A stretch of DNA of 64,000 nucleotides. Origin: Ideonella margarita (lineage in GTDB: Bacteria > Pseudomonadota > Gammaproteobacteria > Burkholderiales > Burkholderiaceae_C). Location: contig NZ_JBBUTI010000002.1 of NCBI RefSeq assembly GCF_038066635.1, positions 124,001 through 188,000 on the forward strand, in the 5' to 3' direction. This document shows, in pieces, positions 32,367-41,455 of this stretch. A program made the position numbers and the translations under genes. Numbering within the stretch: the first letter of the stretch is position 1; each line of letters starts with the position of its first letter. The notes beneath the pieces were generated by a model. The model saw only the letters and a program-made list of their open reading frames with translations. It was not told where the DNA came from and ran no database searches.

Positions 32367-32993
32367 TCACGACGCCTGCGGGGCAGAAGCTGCCGGGGGG
32401 CGGGCCACTGCACCACTGGCGGCACCCGCCGGGGCTTGCGGCCGCTTCAGGCTGACCTTCATGGAGAAATCAAACAGCTTTCGCTGGGCCTTGCCAACAG
32501 TCACGTTGGTAGCCTTGATTTCGACCAATTCAGGCTTCTCCAGCCACTGAGAGTTGTAAGCCGCGTTTCGAATGAATTCAGAGACCCGCTCCTGCGACTG
32601 GGCCAGACCCTGGAACGTCACCACGCTGCCGACCTGGCGGATGTTGGTCAGGTACACGCCTTCCGGCGTCTGCTTGACGAGTTCGTCCAGCAGGTAGACC
32701 GGCACATTGCGGTCGGCCTGCAAGTCTTCCACGGCCTTCTGGCGCGCCTTCAAGGCTTCAATTTCATCCTTGAGGTTGGCAATGTCCTTGATGCGCTCTT
32801 CAAGTTCCTTGATGGCCTCGGTCAGGTAGCGGTTGCGGCCCTGCTGCACAGAGATCATCTGTTGCAACACGCCAAACCACAGCACCACCAGGCCCACGCC
32901 CACCAGGGACGCCAATCCCAAAGCCGAGAAGAACGCACGCTTGCGTTCCTGTCGGCGCGCCTCACGGTGAGGCAACAGGTTGATCAGAATCAC
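32367..32993 (-). CDS. pilN: PilN pilus alignment-complex protein
   Basis: A 208 aa bitopic membrane protein. The short cytoplasmic N-terminus ILINLLPHREARRQ is the conserved PilM-binding motif. A transmembrane helix follows (about residues 24-46), then a coiled coil and the periplasmic domain. The start is GTG at 32993, overlapping the pilM stop (GTGA). The C-terminal 30 residues are Ala/Pro-rich. Confidence 0.94.
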   Translation of the reverse strand: MILINLLPHREARRQERKRAFFSALGLASLVGVGLVVLWFGVLQQMISVQQGRNRYLTEAIKELEERIKDIANLKDEIEALKARQKAVEDLQADRNVPVYLLDELVKQTPEGVYLTNIRQVGSVVTFQGLAQSQERVSEFIRNAAYNSQWLEKPELVEIKATNVTVGKAQRKLFDFSMKVSLKRPQAPAGAASGAVARPPAASAPQAS

Positions 32994-34069
32994 TGCACAA
33001 ACCTCCGCATGGCCAGCCCGCACGCGGTCAGGTAAGAAGGCGCCTCGCGACGCAGCTTCGCTTCACGCACCGAGGATGCGATCTTCATGGTCTCGAACGG
33101 GTTGACCACCTTGGACGAAAACCCGGTGACATCCTTGACGCGTTCACGCAGGCCAGGCATCGACGCCGTGCCGCCCGCCAGCATCACGTAGTGCACCTTG
33201 TGGTGCGGCGTGCTGGTGAAGAAGTACTGAAGCGCCCGTCCGATTTCATGGGCCAGGCTGTCGACGAACGGCGTCAGCAGCGACGACTCGTAGTCCTCGG
33301 GCAGATCGCCAGCCAGCTTCTTCTGCTCGGCTTCTTCGTACGAAAAACCGTACTGACGTGAAATCAGCTGGGTCAACTGCGAGCCGCCGAACGATTGGTC
33401 TCGGTCGTACAGCATTTCGTCTTCGCGCAGCACCTTCAGGCTCGTGGTGTCAGCGCCGATCTCGAACAGGGCCACCAGCGCGTCCTTGCCGCGGTCAGGC
33501 AGGGCCTGGATCAGACGCCCCATTGCCAGGCGCGACGCATGTGATTCGATGTCGAGCACCACAGGCGTCAGGCCGGCGGCTTCCGCCAGGCCTTGGCGGT
33601 CTTGCACACGGTCCTTGCGGGAAGCCGCGATCAACACGTCAACATCACCGACAGACGTGGCGTTAGGGCCGATGACGCAGAAATCCAGGCTGACTTCGTC
33701 CAGCGAGAACGGAATGTACTGGTGGGCCTCGGACTCAACCTGAAGCTCCATCTCGTCTTCACGAAGGCCCGCAGGCAGCACGATGCGCTTGGTGATGACA
33801 GCCGATTGCGGCATGGCCATCACGACCTGGCGCGTCTTGGTGCCGCTCCGGCTGACCACGCGGCGCACGGCATCGGCGACCTCATCGAATTTTTCGATCT
33901 GGCCGTCGACGATCCAGCCCTTTTCAAAAGGCTCGCTGGCAAGACGCTCCAGCACCAATTCCCCGGACGTTGATTGGCTCAGCTCCACCAGCTTGACGCT
34001 GGATGAACTGATATCCAGACCGATCATCTGGGGATGTTTCTGGCCGAGAAGGCGATCTAGAAATCCCAC
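32990..34069 (-). CDS. pilM: PilM actin-like pilus assembly ATPase
   Basis: A 359 aa cytoplasmic actin-fold protein that binds the PilN N-terminus. GLDISSSSVKLVEL (about residues 18-31), FEIGADTTSLKVL and MLAGGTASMPGLRERV are the nucleotide-binding signatures. I chose GTG 34069 (VGFLDRLLGQKHPQ) because PilM proteins begin with a short FxxxLGxK-like segment and a GGGAG ribosome site lies about 9 bases upstream. First gene of pilMNOPQ, divergent from ponA. Confidence 0.93.
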   Translation of the reverse strand: MGFLDRLLGQKHPQMIGLDISSSSVKLVELSQSTSGELVLERLASEPFEKGWIVDGQIEKFDEVADAVRRVVSRSGTKTRQVVMAMPQSAVITKRIVLPAGLREDEMELQVESEAHQYIPFSLDEVSLDFCVIGPNATSVGDVDVLIAASRKDRVQDRQGLAEAAGLTPVVLDIESHASRLAMGRLIQALPDRGKDALVALFEIGADTTSLKVLREDEMLYDRDQSFGGSQLTQLISRQYGFSYEEAEQKKLAGDLPEDYESSLLTPFVDSLAHEIGRALQYFFTSTPHHKVHYVMLAGGTASMPGLRERVKDVTGFSSKVVNPFETMKIASSVREAKLRREAPSYLTACGLAMRRFVQ

Positions 34070-34302
34070 GAGACAAGGCTCCCGCTGCGCCGCGAGCGAC
34101 GCGAAGTTAACAAAGCACTTCAATGCTAGCAGCAAGACTCTTGAGCAACAAAGGATTAAGGACCGTATGAACTCGGGGCACGTTGCTCTCGCCCGACGAC
34201 ATTCGTAAGCATTTGCTGCCCAACCCATCAGGGTTTGCCCGTGCGTTGCACCTGTCGTGAAGTCAAAGTCTTCTGCAAGCCGCGTGCCATGGCGCCGGTT
34301 CC

Positions 34303-34308
34303 TATAAT
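34303..34308 (+). promoter_or_regulatory. -10 element of ponA
   Basis: A perfect TATAAT lies 23 bases before the ponA ATG. No good -35 is found at 16-18 bp spacing, so the promoter may depend on other contacts. The rest of the 262 bp pilM/ponA divergent region (34070-34331) is AT-richer but shows no clear operator. Confidence 0.5.
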
Positions 34309-34331
34309 CCGGCTGCCCCAATGGGATCCTC

Positions 34332-36698
34332 ATGAGCGACCAAGACACCAACCAACACACCGCCCCTGCCAAACCGGGCAACAGCGTCTCAAACGGCTTC
34401 GGGCGCTGGCTGGGCAAGGTGCTGCTCGGCCTGCTCGGCACGGGCCTGGCGCTGATTTTTGCGGGCGTCATCTGCGGCGGCATTGCCCTGGCTGTGGCCT
34501 ACCCAGCCCTGCCGGAGCTGGACTCGATCACCGATTACCGGCCCAAGTTGCCGATGCGGATTTACTCGGCTGACGGCCAGTTGCTGGGGGAATACGGCGA
34601 CGAACACCGCCAGTTCACCCCCGTGACGGAGATTCCCAAGGTGATGAAAGAGGCTGTTCTCGCGATCGAGGACGCCCGGTTCTATCAGCACAGTGGCGTC
34701 GACTATCTCGGGGTGATTCGCGCCGGGGTGGCGCAATTTGGCTCGATGGGCAGCCAGGGCGCATCGACGATCACGATGCAGGTGGCCAGAAACTTTTACC
34801 TGTCTGCAGAAAAGACGCTCACCCGCAAACTTTACGAAGTGCTGCTGGCGTTGAAGATCGAAAGCCAGCTGACCAAGGACCAGATCCTGGAGGTCTACAT
34901 GAACCAGATTTATCTGGGTCAGCGGGCCCATGGTTTTGCAGCTGCCAGCGAGATTTATTTCGGCAAGCCGCTGAAGGACATCTCTGTGGCCGAAGCCGCG
35001 ATGCTGGCCGGCCTGCCCAAGGCGCCATCGGCTTACAACCCGATTGCCAACCCCAGGCGCGCCACGCTGCGGCAGCAATACATCATCGACCGGATGCTGG
35101 ACAACGGCTTCATCACCGAAGAGCAGCACAAGCAGGCCAAGGCAGAGGTGCTGAAGTACCGGGCGTCCAACGAGATGCCCGTGCATGCCGAATACGTGGC
35201 GGAAGCAGCGCGACAACTGGTGTTCAGCCAATACGGCGCGGACACCTACACCCGGGGCTTGAACGTCACCTTGACGGTCAAGGCGGGCGACCAGATGGCC
35301 GCCTACCGCGCCCTGCGCAAGGGTTTGATGGACTACGAGAAGCGGCAGGTCTACCGCGGCCCGGAAGCCTATGTCGATCTGCCCGCCGACCCCAAGGCCC
35401 TGGACACCCGCATCGCCGAAGCACTGGCAGACCATCCCGACAACGACGAGCTGAAGGCTGCCGTGGTGCTGGAAGCCTCGCCGAAGAAGGTGGTGGTGGC
35501 CCTGCAATCCGGCGAGTCGGTGACGCTGACGGGTGAGGGCCTGCGCCCCGCCACGTCAGGTTTGTCTGACAAGGCCGACCCCAAGGTGCAGGTGCGCCGC
35601 GGCGCCATCGTCCGGGTGATCAAGGGCGCAAAAGACGCCTGGTTCATCACCCAGCAGCCCGAAGTGGAAGGCGCGTTCGTGGCCATGGAGCCACAAACCG
35701 GTGCCATCCGGGCCCTGGTAGGCGGCTTTGATTTTGGCAAGAACAAGTTCAACCACGTGACCCAGGCCTGGCGTCAGCCGGGCTCCAGCTTCAAGCCCTT
35801 CATCTACTCGGCGGCACTGGAAAAGGGCTTCACGCCCGCCACCGTGGTGAACGACGCGCCCTTGTTCTTCGATGCGGGCAGCACCGGCAGCCAGCCCTGG
35901 GAGCCCAAGAACTACGACGGCACCTTTGACGGTCCGATGCCCTTGCGACGCGCCCTGGCGAAGTCCAAGAACATGGTGTCGATCCGCATCCTGCAATCCA
36001 TCGGCGTGCCTTACGCCCGGGACTGGATCACCCGTTTCGGTTTCGAGCGCGAGAAGCACGACCCTTACCTCACCATGGCGCTCGGCGCCGGCTCGGTCAC
36101 ACCGATGCAGATGGCCACCGCCTACAGCGTGTTCGCCAATGGTGGCTACCGAGTCAACCCAGTGCTGATCGCCCGCATCACCGACACACGCGGCAAGGTG
36201 CTGCATGAAACAGCCATGCAGGCGCCAGATGAATCGCTGCGGGTGGTGGAGGCGCGCAATGCCTTCGTGATGAGCAGCCTGCTGCAGGAAGTGACCCGGT
36301 CCGGCACCGCGGCACGCGCACAGGCCACCCTGAAGCGGCCTGACGTCTACGGCAAGACCGGCACGACCAATGATTCGATGGACGCCTGGTTCGGCGGCTA
36401 TCACCCGAGCCTGGCGGCGGTGGTGTGGATCGGCTATGACAACCCGCGCAAGCTCGGCGACCGGGAAACCGGCGGCGGGCTGTCGCTGCCCGTGTGGATC
36501 GAGTTCATGCAGCACGCCCTGAAGGGTGTGCCGGTGGCCGAGATGGTGCCACCGGAGGGCGTCGTGAATGTGGGTGGCGAGTGGTTCTATACCGAATTCA
36601 GCCAAGGCCAGGGCGTAGGCTCGCTGGGGGCCGAGGAGCGCTCACCGGGCCGGCCGAGCGACGAGGAAAAGAAGGGCATCCTCGACCTGTTCCGCTGA
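34332..36698 (+). CDS. mrcA: penicillin-binding protein 1A
   Basis: A 788 aa class A PBP that polymerises and crosslinks peptidoglycan. One transmembrane anchor lies at about residues 33-58. The GT51 transglycosylase has catalytic Glu about 113 in IEDARFYQHSGVDY, with GASTITMQVARN. The transpeptidase has SSFK (Ser at about 486), SKN in LAKSKNMVS and KTG at about 674 (GKTGTTNDS). An OB-like insert separates the domains. Known as ponA or mrcA. It is divergent from pilM, as in many proteobacteria. Confidence 0.95.
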   Translation: MSDQDTNQHTAPAKPGNSVSNGFGRWLGKVLLGLLGTGLALIFAGVICGGIALAVAYPALPELDSITDYRPKLPMRIYSADGQLLGEYGDEHRQFTPVTEIPKVMKEAVLAIEDARFYQHSGVDYLGVIRAGVAQFGSMGSQGASTITMQVARNFYLSAEKTLTRKLYEVLLALKIESQLTKDQILEVYMNQIYLGQRAHGFAAASEIYFGKPLKDISVAEAAMLAGLPKAPSAYNPIANPRRATLRQQYIIDRMLDNGFITEEQHKQAKAEVLKYRASNEMPVHAEYVAEAARQLVFSQYGADTYTRGLNVTLTVKAGDQMAAYRALRKGLMDYEKRQVYRGPEAYVDLPADPKALDTRIAEALADHPDNDELKAAVVLEASPKKVVVALQSGESVTLTGEGLRPATSGLSDKADPKVQVRRGAIVRVIKGAKDAWFITQQPEVEGAFVAMEPQTGAIRALVGGFDFGKNKFNHVTQAWRQPGSSFKPFIYSAALEKGFTPATVVNDAPLFFDAGSTGSQPWEPKNYDGTFDGPMPLRRALAKSKNMVSIRILQSIGVPYARDWITRFGFEREKHDPYLTMALGAGSVTPMQMATAYSVFANGGYRVNPVLIARITDTRGKVLHETAMQAPDESLRVVEARNAFVMSSLLQEVTRSGTAARAQATLKRPDVYGKTGTTNDSMDAWFGGYHPSLAAVVWIGYDNPRKLGDRETGGGLSLPVWIEFMQHALKGVPVAEMVPPEGVVNVGGEWFYTEFSQGQGVGSLGAEERSPGRPSDEEKKGILDLFR

Positions 36699-36751
36699 GG
36701 AACCGCGGGCGGGTCGAGCCGGGGCAGGCCCGACAGCTCGCCCGCCGCACC

Positions 36752-37102
36752 TCAAGCGGCGGAGGCAAACACCAGCGCTTGTCCGGCCTGGGCCGTGGCC
36801 TGCTTCGACAGGCTGGCGAAGAACTCGCTGCCGTCGCGCGTGTCCACCCACTGTCCATCCAGGAAACGGTAGTGGTGGCCACCGGCGCGCGCCGCCATCC
36901 ACAACTCATGCAGCGGCGCCTGGGTGTTCAGGATGATCTTGCTGCCGTTCGGAAACGTCATCTCCAGCACCCCGCCGTTGCGGTGGGTATCGATGTCGAT
37001 CACGTCGTCGTCGAGCCAGCGGTCCACATGGCTTTCGACTGCTGCCAGGATGGCTGCGGTGGCGCGGTGGTACTCGGCATCAGACAGGATATGGGCGCTC
37101 AT
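36752..37102 (-). CDS. cyaY: CyaY frataxin-like iron protein
   Basis: A 116 aa bacterial frataxin homologue that binds iron and modulates IscS-dependent Fe-S cluster assembly. Typical features are the acidic first helix (LSDAEYHRATAAILAAVESH with WLDDDVIDID), the GGVLEMTF strand and the motif NTQAPLHELWMAARAGGHHY. Length and composition match CyaY. It is divergent from lptM by 18 bp. Confidence 0.93.
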   Translation of the reverse strand: MSAHILSDAEYHRATAAILAAVESHVDRWLDDDVIDIDTHRNGGVLEMTFPNGSKIILNTQAPLHELWMAARAGGHHYRFLDGQWVDTRDGSEFFASLSKQATAQAGQALVFASAA

Positions 37103-37120
37103 GGTGGGTAAGATCCGGGC

Positions 37121-37342
37121 ATGAAAAGTTCAATGGCGCCCAGTGTAGTGGCGAGTCTCCAACCCTCCTCGCAACACCCCTGCCCGGCTCTAAGCCGTGC
37201 ACTCAGCGGGCGCAGCGTGATGTGTGCGGTGGCAGTCATGCTGATGCTCACCGCCTGCGGCCAGCGTGGCCCGCTGGTGCTGCCGAAGCCGGCCCAGCAA
37301 GCGGCCAGCGGCACGCCGGCCGCCAGCGCACTCGCTCGCTGA
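37121..37342 (+). CDS. lptM: LptM-like small lipoprotein
   Basis: A 73 aa protein from this start. The lipobox LTAC is followed by GQRGPLVLPKP, the hallmark of LptM (YifL), which assists disulfide maturation of the LptD-LptE LPS translocon in the outer membrane. The N-terminus is uncertain. ATG 37121 or 37133 gives an unusually long leader, while ATG 37220 (MCAVAVML) leaves a signal without positive charge. lysA, which often follows lptM, is absent; a convergent ABC transporter follows instead. Confidence 0.75.
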   Translation: MKSSMAPSVVASLQPSSQHPCPALSRALSGRSVMCAVAVMLMLTACGQRGPLVLPKPAQQAASGTPAASALAR

Positions 37343-37348
37343 AATCCT

Positions 37349-37368
37349 GTCAGGCCCGCGCGCCTGAC
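37349..37368. terminator. hairpin between lptM and dppF
   Basis: GTCAGGC, six-base loop, GCCTGAC fills the 27 bp gap between two convergent genes. There is no T-tract, so factor-independent termination is not assured. Confidence 0.4.
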
Positions 37369-37369
37369 C

Positions 37370-38362
37370 TTACAGCCACCCCTGCTGCACCGCGTGGCAG
37401 GCCACCTGGCTGTCACCATCCACCACCAGCTCCGGCCGCTCCGCTTTGCACACCGCGCGAGCGTGCGGGCAGCGCGGATGAAAAGCGCAACCGGTTGGTG
37501 GATTCATCGGATTGGGCACTTCGCCAATCACCGGGCTGCGCTGCCGCCCTGTCATCCGTACATCCGGAATGGCGTCCAGCAGCATCTGCGTGTACGGGTG
37601 GCGCGGCGCACTGAAGACCGTGCGTTTCGGCGCCACCTCGACCAGGCGGCCCAGGTACATCACGCCAACGTCGTCGGCCACGTGCTGCACTACGGCCAGG
37701 TTGTGCGATATGAACAGATAGGTCAGCCCGCGCTCTTGCTGCAGGTCCTTCATCAGGTTCAGCACCTGCGCCTGCACCGACACATCGAGCGCGGACGTCG
37801 GCTCGTCACACACCAGAAACTCGGGCTGGCTGGCCAAGGCACGCGCGATGGAGATTCGCTGCCGCTGCCCACCCGAGAACTGGTGCGGAAAGCGGGCAGC
37901 ATCCGACGCCGACAGGCCCACGCCCTGGAGCAGCTGCGCCACCCGGTCATTCACCTCGGTGTCATCGGTGAGGATGCGATGCTCCCGCAGTGGCTCAGCC
38001 ACGATGTCAGACACGCGCCAGCGCGGGTTCAAGCTGGCGTACGGGTCCTGGAAGATCATCTGCATGCGTTGCCGGAGCGCCGTGCCTTGCGGCCCCTTCA
38101 GCGCGCCGGTCAGCTCGACCTGGTCGAACAAGACCTGGCCGCGCGTGGCCTCATGCAGGCCCACGAGCAAACGCGCGACCGTGCTTTTGCCGCAGCCTGA
38201 TTCACCCACCAGCGCGAACGTCTTGCCGCGCTGGATGCTGAAACTGACGTTGTCCACCGCATGGACAAACTGCCGGGGCTGGCGCTCAATCACCCGGTTC
38301 AGCCACGGCGCCGACACGTCGAACACTTTGGCCAGGCCTTTCACCTCCACCAGCGCGCTCAT
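37370..38362 (-). CDS. dipeptide/oligopeptide ABC transporter ATPase (DppF/OppF type)
   Basis: A 330 aa ABC ATPase. Walker A GESGCGKST is at about residues 47-55, the signature FSGGQRQRISIARAL, and Walker B FLVCDEPTSALDVS. The C-terminal oligopeptide-transporter extension carries the Cys motif GCAFHPRCPHARAVC, typical of Dpp/Opp ATPases. ATG 38362 overlaps the preceding ATPase stop (ATGA). Last gene of a four-gene uptake operon; the substrate cannot be told from these subunits. Confidence 0.9.
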   Translation of the reverse strand: MSALVEVKGLAKVFDVSAPWLNRVIERQPRQFVHAVDNVSFSIQRGKTFALVGESGCGKSTVARLLVGLHEATRGQVLFDQVELTGALKGPQGTALRQRMQMIFQDPYASLNPRWRVSDIVAEPLREHRILTDDTEVNDRVAQLLQGVGLSASDAARFPHQFSGGQRQRISIARALASQPEFLVCDEPTSALDVSVQAQVLNLMKDLQQERGLTYLFISHNLAVVQHVADDVGVMYLGRLVEVAPKRTVFSAPRHPYTQMLLDAIPDVRMTGRQRSPVIGEVPNPMNPPTGCAFHPRCPHARAVCKAERPELVVDGDSQVACHAVQQGWL

Positions 38363-39342
38363 GCCGCCACCTCCGCTTGAGCGTCGCGCAGCAACCAGCA
38401 AGCGGCCGATGTAGGCCCCGCACGGAGCAGCGTCGGCCGCGCTTGCCGGCAATGCTCGGTAGCACGGTCGCAGCGCGGGTGAAAGGCGCAGCCTTCAGGC
38501 ATCGCATTCAGGCGCGGCATGCTGCCGTCGATCTGCAGCAGGCGATCCCGAGACTCCCCCATCACCGGAATCGCCCCCATCAAGCCCTGCGTGTAGGGGT
38601 GGGCCGGGGCATGCAGCACCTGCTGTACAGGGCCGATTTCCACCACTCGCCCGGCGTACATCACCGCCACCCGGTCACAGGTTTCAGCAATCACGCCCAT
38701 GTCGTGGGTCACCAGCATCACCGCAGTGCCCTGCTCCTTGGCCAACTGCCGCAGCAAGGCAATGATCTGCGCCTGGATGGACACGTCCAGTGCCGTCGTC
38801 GGCTCATCTGCCACGATCAGCCGCGGCTCAGCCGCCAGCGCCAGCGCAATGACGACCCGCTGGCGCATGCCGCCAGAAAACTGGTGCGGGTATTGATCAA
38901 CCCGCGCTTCAGGCGCCGGAATGCCGGTCTTGCGCAGCAGGTCCACCGCCCGAACGCGCGCCTCGGCGGCACTCAGCGGCAGGTGGGTCACGATGGTCTC
39001 GACCAGTTGCTGGCCCACGGTGTAGAGCGGGTTGAGGGAGGTCAGCGGATCCTGGAAGATGGCGCCGATGCGCCGGCCGCGCACGTGCCGCCATTGGGCC
39101 TCTGTGAGGTTGTCGATGCGCTCACCTTCCAGCCGGATTTCACCGCCGGCCACACGGCCGGGTGGCTCCAGCAAGCCGATGATGGCGGCGCCCGTGAGCG
39201 ACTTGCCGGCCCCCGACTCACCGACAACGCCGAGGATTTCACCGGCCTCGATGTGGAAACTCACGTCGTCCAGCGCCAGCAACTTGCCGTGGCGCGTGGG
39301 GAACTCCACCCGCAGGCGGTCAACTTCAAGCAACGCGGCCAT
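38359..39342 (-). CDS. dipeptide/oligopeptide ABC transporter ATPase (DppD/OppD type)
   Basis: A 327 aa ABC ATPase with Walker A GESGAGKSL (about residues 39-47), signature FSGGMRQRVVIALAL, Walker B LIVADEPTTALDV and the peptide-transporter tail GCAFHPRCDRATEHC. It pairs with the downstream ATPase. The start lies 5 bp after the permease stop. Confidence 0.9.
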   Translation of the reverse strand: MAALLEVDRLRVEFPTRHGKLLALDDVSFHIEAGEILGVVGESGAGKSLTGAAIIGLLEPPGRVAGGEIRLEGERIDNLTEAQWRHVRGRRIGAIFQDPLTSLNPLYTVGQQLVETIVTHLPLSAAEARVRAVDLLRKTGIPAPEARVDQYPHQFSGGMRQRVVIALALAAEPRLIVADEPTTALDVSIQAQIIALLRQLAKEQGTAVMLVTHDMGVIAETCDRVAVMYAGRVVEIGPVQQVLHAPAHPYTQGLMGAIPVMGESRDRLLQIDGSMPRLNAMPEGCAFHPRCDRATEHCRQARPTLLRAGPTSAACWLLRDAQAEVAA

Positions 39343-39347
39343 GCGGC

Positions 39348-40289
39348 TTACCTCAGTCGGGGATTGAGCGCATCGCGCAGCCAGTCCCCCAGCAAATTCA
39401 CGGACAAGGCGATCATCACCAGCATCACGCCGGGAAACAGGGTGATCCACCATTCGCCGGCAAACAGGTATTCCTGGCCGATGCGGATCAACGTGCCCAG
39501 GGACGGGCTGGTGGGTGGCACCCCGACGCCCAGGTAAGACAGGGCCGCTTCGGTCTGGATGGCCAGGGCGACCTGGATGGTGGCGATCACCATCACCGGG
39601 CCCAGCACGTTGGGCAGCACATGGCGGAGCATGATGCGCCAGGGCTTCACGCCAATGACCTGCGCCGCCTGCACATATTCCTTGCGCCGCTCTACCAGCG
39701 TCGAGCCCCTCACCGTGCGGGCGTATTGCACCCAGCCGGTCAAGGAAATGGAAAGGATGAGCACGGCAAACGCCAGCGTGTCGTGCGCGTTGGGGAACAA
39801 GGCGCGACCGACGCCGTCGATCAGCAAGGCCACCAGAATCGCCGGGAACGAGAGCATCACATCGCAGACCCGCATGATCAGCGCATCGACGCGGCCACCC
39901 ACGAAGCCGGAGAGCAGGCCCAGGCCGACGCCCACCAGCATCGACAGCAGCACCGAGGCGATGCTCACGAGCAGCGAGATGCGCGCGCCGTACATCAGCG
40001 CGGAAAGGATGTCTCGGCCCTGATCGTCGGTGCCGAGCACGAACTTGGCGCTGCCCTCAGGCACCCAGGCCGGCGGCAGCCGCGCGTCCATCAACTCCAG
40101 CTGAGACAAATCGTACGGGTTGTGCGGCGCCAGCCAGGGCGCCAGAAAGGCGCCGAGCAGGCAGACCAGCGCCACCAGGGCGGCCGCCATGGCGGTGCGT
40201 GACTGGCAGAAGCTGTACCAGACATCGCTGGCGCGCCATCGCGCCAGCCAGCCCGCCGGGCGGGGTTGTGGGGAAGTGGAAGTGGTCAT
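39348..40289 (-). CDS. dipeptide-type ABC transporter permease (DppC-like)
   Basis: A 313 aa inner-membrane permease. The N-terminal DppC/OppC segment (KFVLGTDDQGRDILSALMYGARISL) precedes about five transmembrane helices. The coupling motif is EYVQAAQVIGVKPWRIMLRHVLPN. I prefer ATG 40289 (MTTSTS); a GTG at 40313, 3 bp after the previous stop, is also possible. Confidence 0.9.
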   Translation of the reverse strand: MTTSTSPQPRPAGWLARWRASDVWYSFCQSRTAMAAALVALVCLLGAFLAPWLAPHNPYDLSQLELMDARLPPAWVPEGSAKFVLGTDDQGRDILSALMYGARISLLVSIASVLLSMLVGVGLGLLSGFVGGRVDALIMRVCDVMLSFPAILVALLIDGVGRALFPNAHDTLAFAVLILSISLTGWVQYARTVRGSTLVERRKEYVQAAQVIGVKPWRIMLRHVLPNVLGPVMVIATIQVALAIQTEAALSYLGVGVPPTSPSLGTLIRIGQEYLFAGEWWITLFPGVMLVMIALSVNLLGDWLRDALNPRLR

Positions 40290-40316
40290 CGCAGGCTTGT
40301 GAGTTCGGGCCACCGG

Positions 40317-41303
40317 TCAATGGCCGGCCGTGGAGCGCTCAACCCGCAAGCGGGGGTCGACAACGACGTAGAGCAGGTCAGCGGCCAGGTTCACGGCCAC
40401 GAAGATCAGTGCGATCAGGCACAGGTAAGCCGCCATCACGGGAATGTCAGCGAACTGCACGGCCTGCACGAACAGCAGGCCCATGCCGGGCCACTGGAAC
40501 ACGGTTTCAGTGATGATCGAGAAGGCGATCAAGCCACCCAGTTGCAGCGCGGTGATGGTGATCACGGGCACCAGTGTGTTCTTGAGCGCGTGGCCGAAGT
40601 GCACGGCCCGGTTGCTCAAGCCGCGCGCCCGGGCGAACTTGATGTAATCGGTGCGCAGCACTTCCAGCATCTCGGCGCGCACCAGCCGCATCAGCAAGGT
40701 GATCTGATAGATCGCCAGCGTGACGGACGGCATCAGCAGATGCTTCCAGCCGTCCAGCGTGAACCAGCCGGTCTGCCACCAGGAACCCCAGGCCACCGTT
40801 TCCCCGCGGCCAAACCCGGGCAGCCAGGCCAGGTGCGCCGAGAACACGAAGATGAACAGGATGCCGATCAGGAAGGTAGGCAGCGACACGCCCAGCAAGG
40901 ACGCTGTCATTAGCAACTGGGCATCCGCATGGCCACGGCGCAGCGCGGCATACACGCCCAGCGGCAAGCCGAGCAGCAGCGACAACAGCGCGGCCGTCAA
41001 TGCCAGTTCCAGCGTGGCAGGAAACCGTTCACCGATCAGCGTGGATACCTTGCGGCCCTGACGCAAGCTCAGACCAAATTCACCCTGCACCGCGCGGCCG
41101 ACAAAGTTCGCGAACTGCACCGGAAAGGTTTGGTCGAGCCCGAGATCGGCACGCAGTTGGGTGCGCTGCTCGGGCGTGGCGTCCTGGCCCAGCAGGTTGG
41201 TGACCGGATCACCCACGTACTGGAACAGCATGAAGGCCAGGAAGGCCACCGTGAGCAACACGAGGACAGCCTGTCCCAATCGGCGGATGATGAATGCAAG
41301 CAT
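40317..41303 (-). CDS. dipeptide-type ABC transporter permease (DppB-like)
   Basis: A 328 aa permease with the DppB N-terminus (MLAFIIRRLGQAVLVLLTVAFL), about six transmembrane helices and the coupling motif DYIKFARARGLSNRAVHFGHALKN. First gene of the operon, but no substrate-binding protein gene lies before or after it. No convincing ribosome site precedes the ATG. A leader inverted repeat starts 12 bases upstream. Confidence 0.9.
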   Translation of the reverse strand: MLAFIIRRLGQAVLVLLTVAFLAFMLFQYVGDPVTNLLGQDATPEQRTQLRADLGLDQTFPVQFANFVGRAVQGEFGLSLRQGRKVSTLIGERFPATLELALTAALLSLLLGLPLGVYAALRRGHADAQLLMTASLLGVSLPTFLIGILFIFVFSAHLAWLPGFGRGETVAWGSWWQTGWFTLDGWKHLLMPSVTLAIYQITLLMRLVRAEMLEVLRTDYIKFARARGLSNRAVHFGHALKNTLVPVITITALQLGGLIAFSIITETVFQWPGMGLLFVQAVQFADIPVMAAYLCLIALIFVAVNLAADLLYVVVDPRLRVERSTAGH

Positions 41304-41315
41304 GAGTCGTGTGAG

Positions 41316-41342
41316 TGTCGCAAGGTGTGTGCCCGTGCGACA
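41316..41342 (-). other. inverted repeat in the dppB leader
   Basis: TGTCGCA-N13-TGCGACA, 7 bp perfect arms, starting 12 bp upstream of the dppB ATG. It could form an RNA hairpin or be a protein site. Confidence 0.5.
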
Positions 41343-41381
41343 TCAGCATAAGCGAGGCCGTGCGCGGATCGTTATGCGCTC

Positions 41382-41413
41382 TTTGCGCCGGGATTTGCGC
41401 CGGGCTTTGCGCC
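41382..41413. repeat. 12 bp tandem repeat between dppB and the DUF3047 gene
   Basis: Three copies of TTTGCGCC start at 41382, 41394 and 41406, separated by GGGA and GGGC. This is an exact 12 bp period in a non-coding 152 bp gap. Confidence 0.7.
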
Positions 41414-41455
41414 TGTCTGCTGGATGAGCCCGGGCGAGGCCGGTGGCACGCGCGC

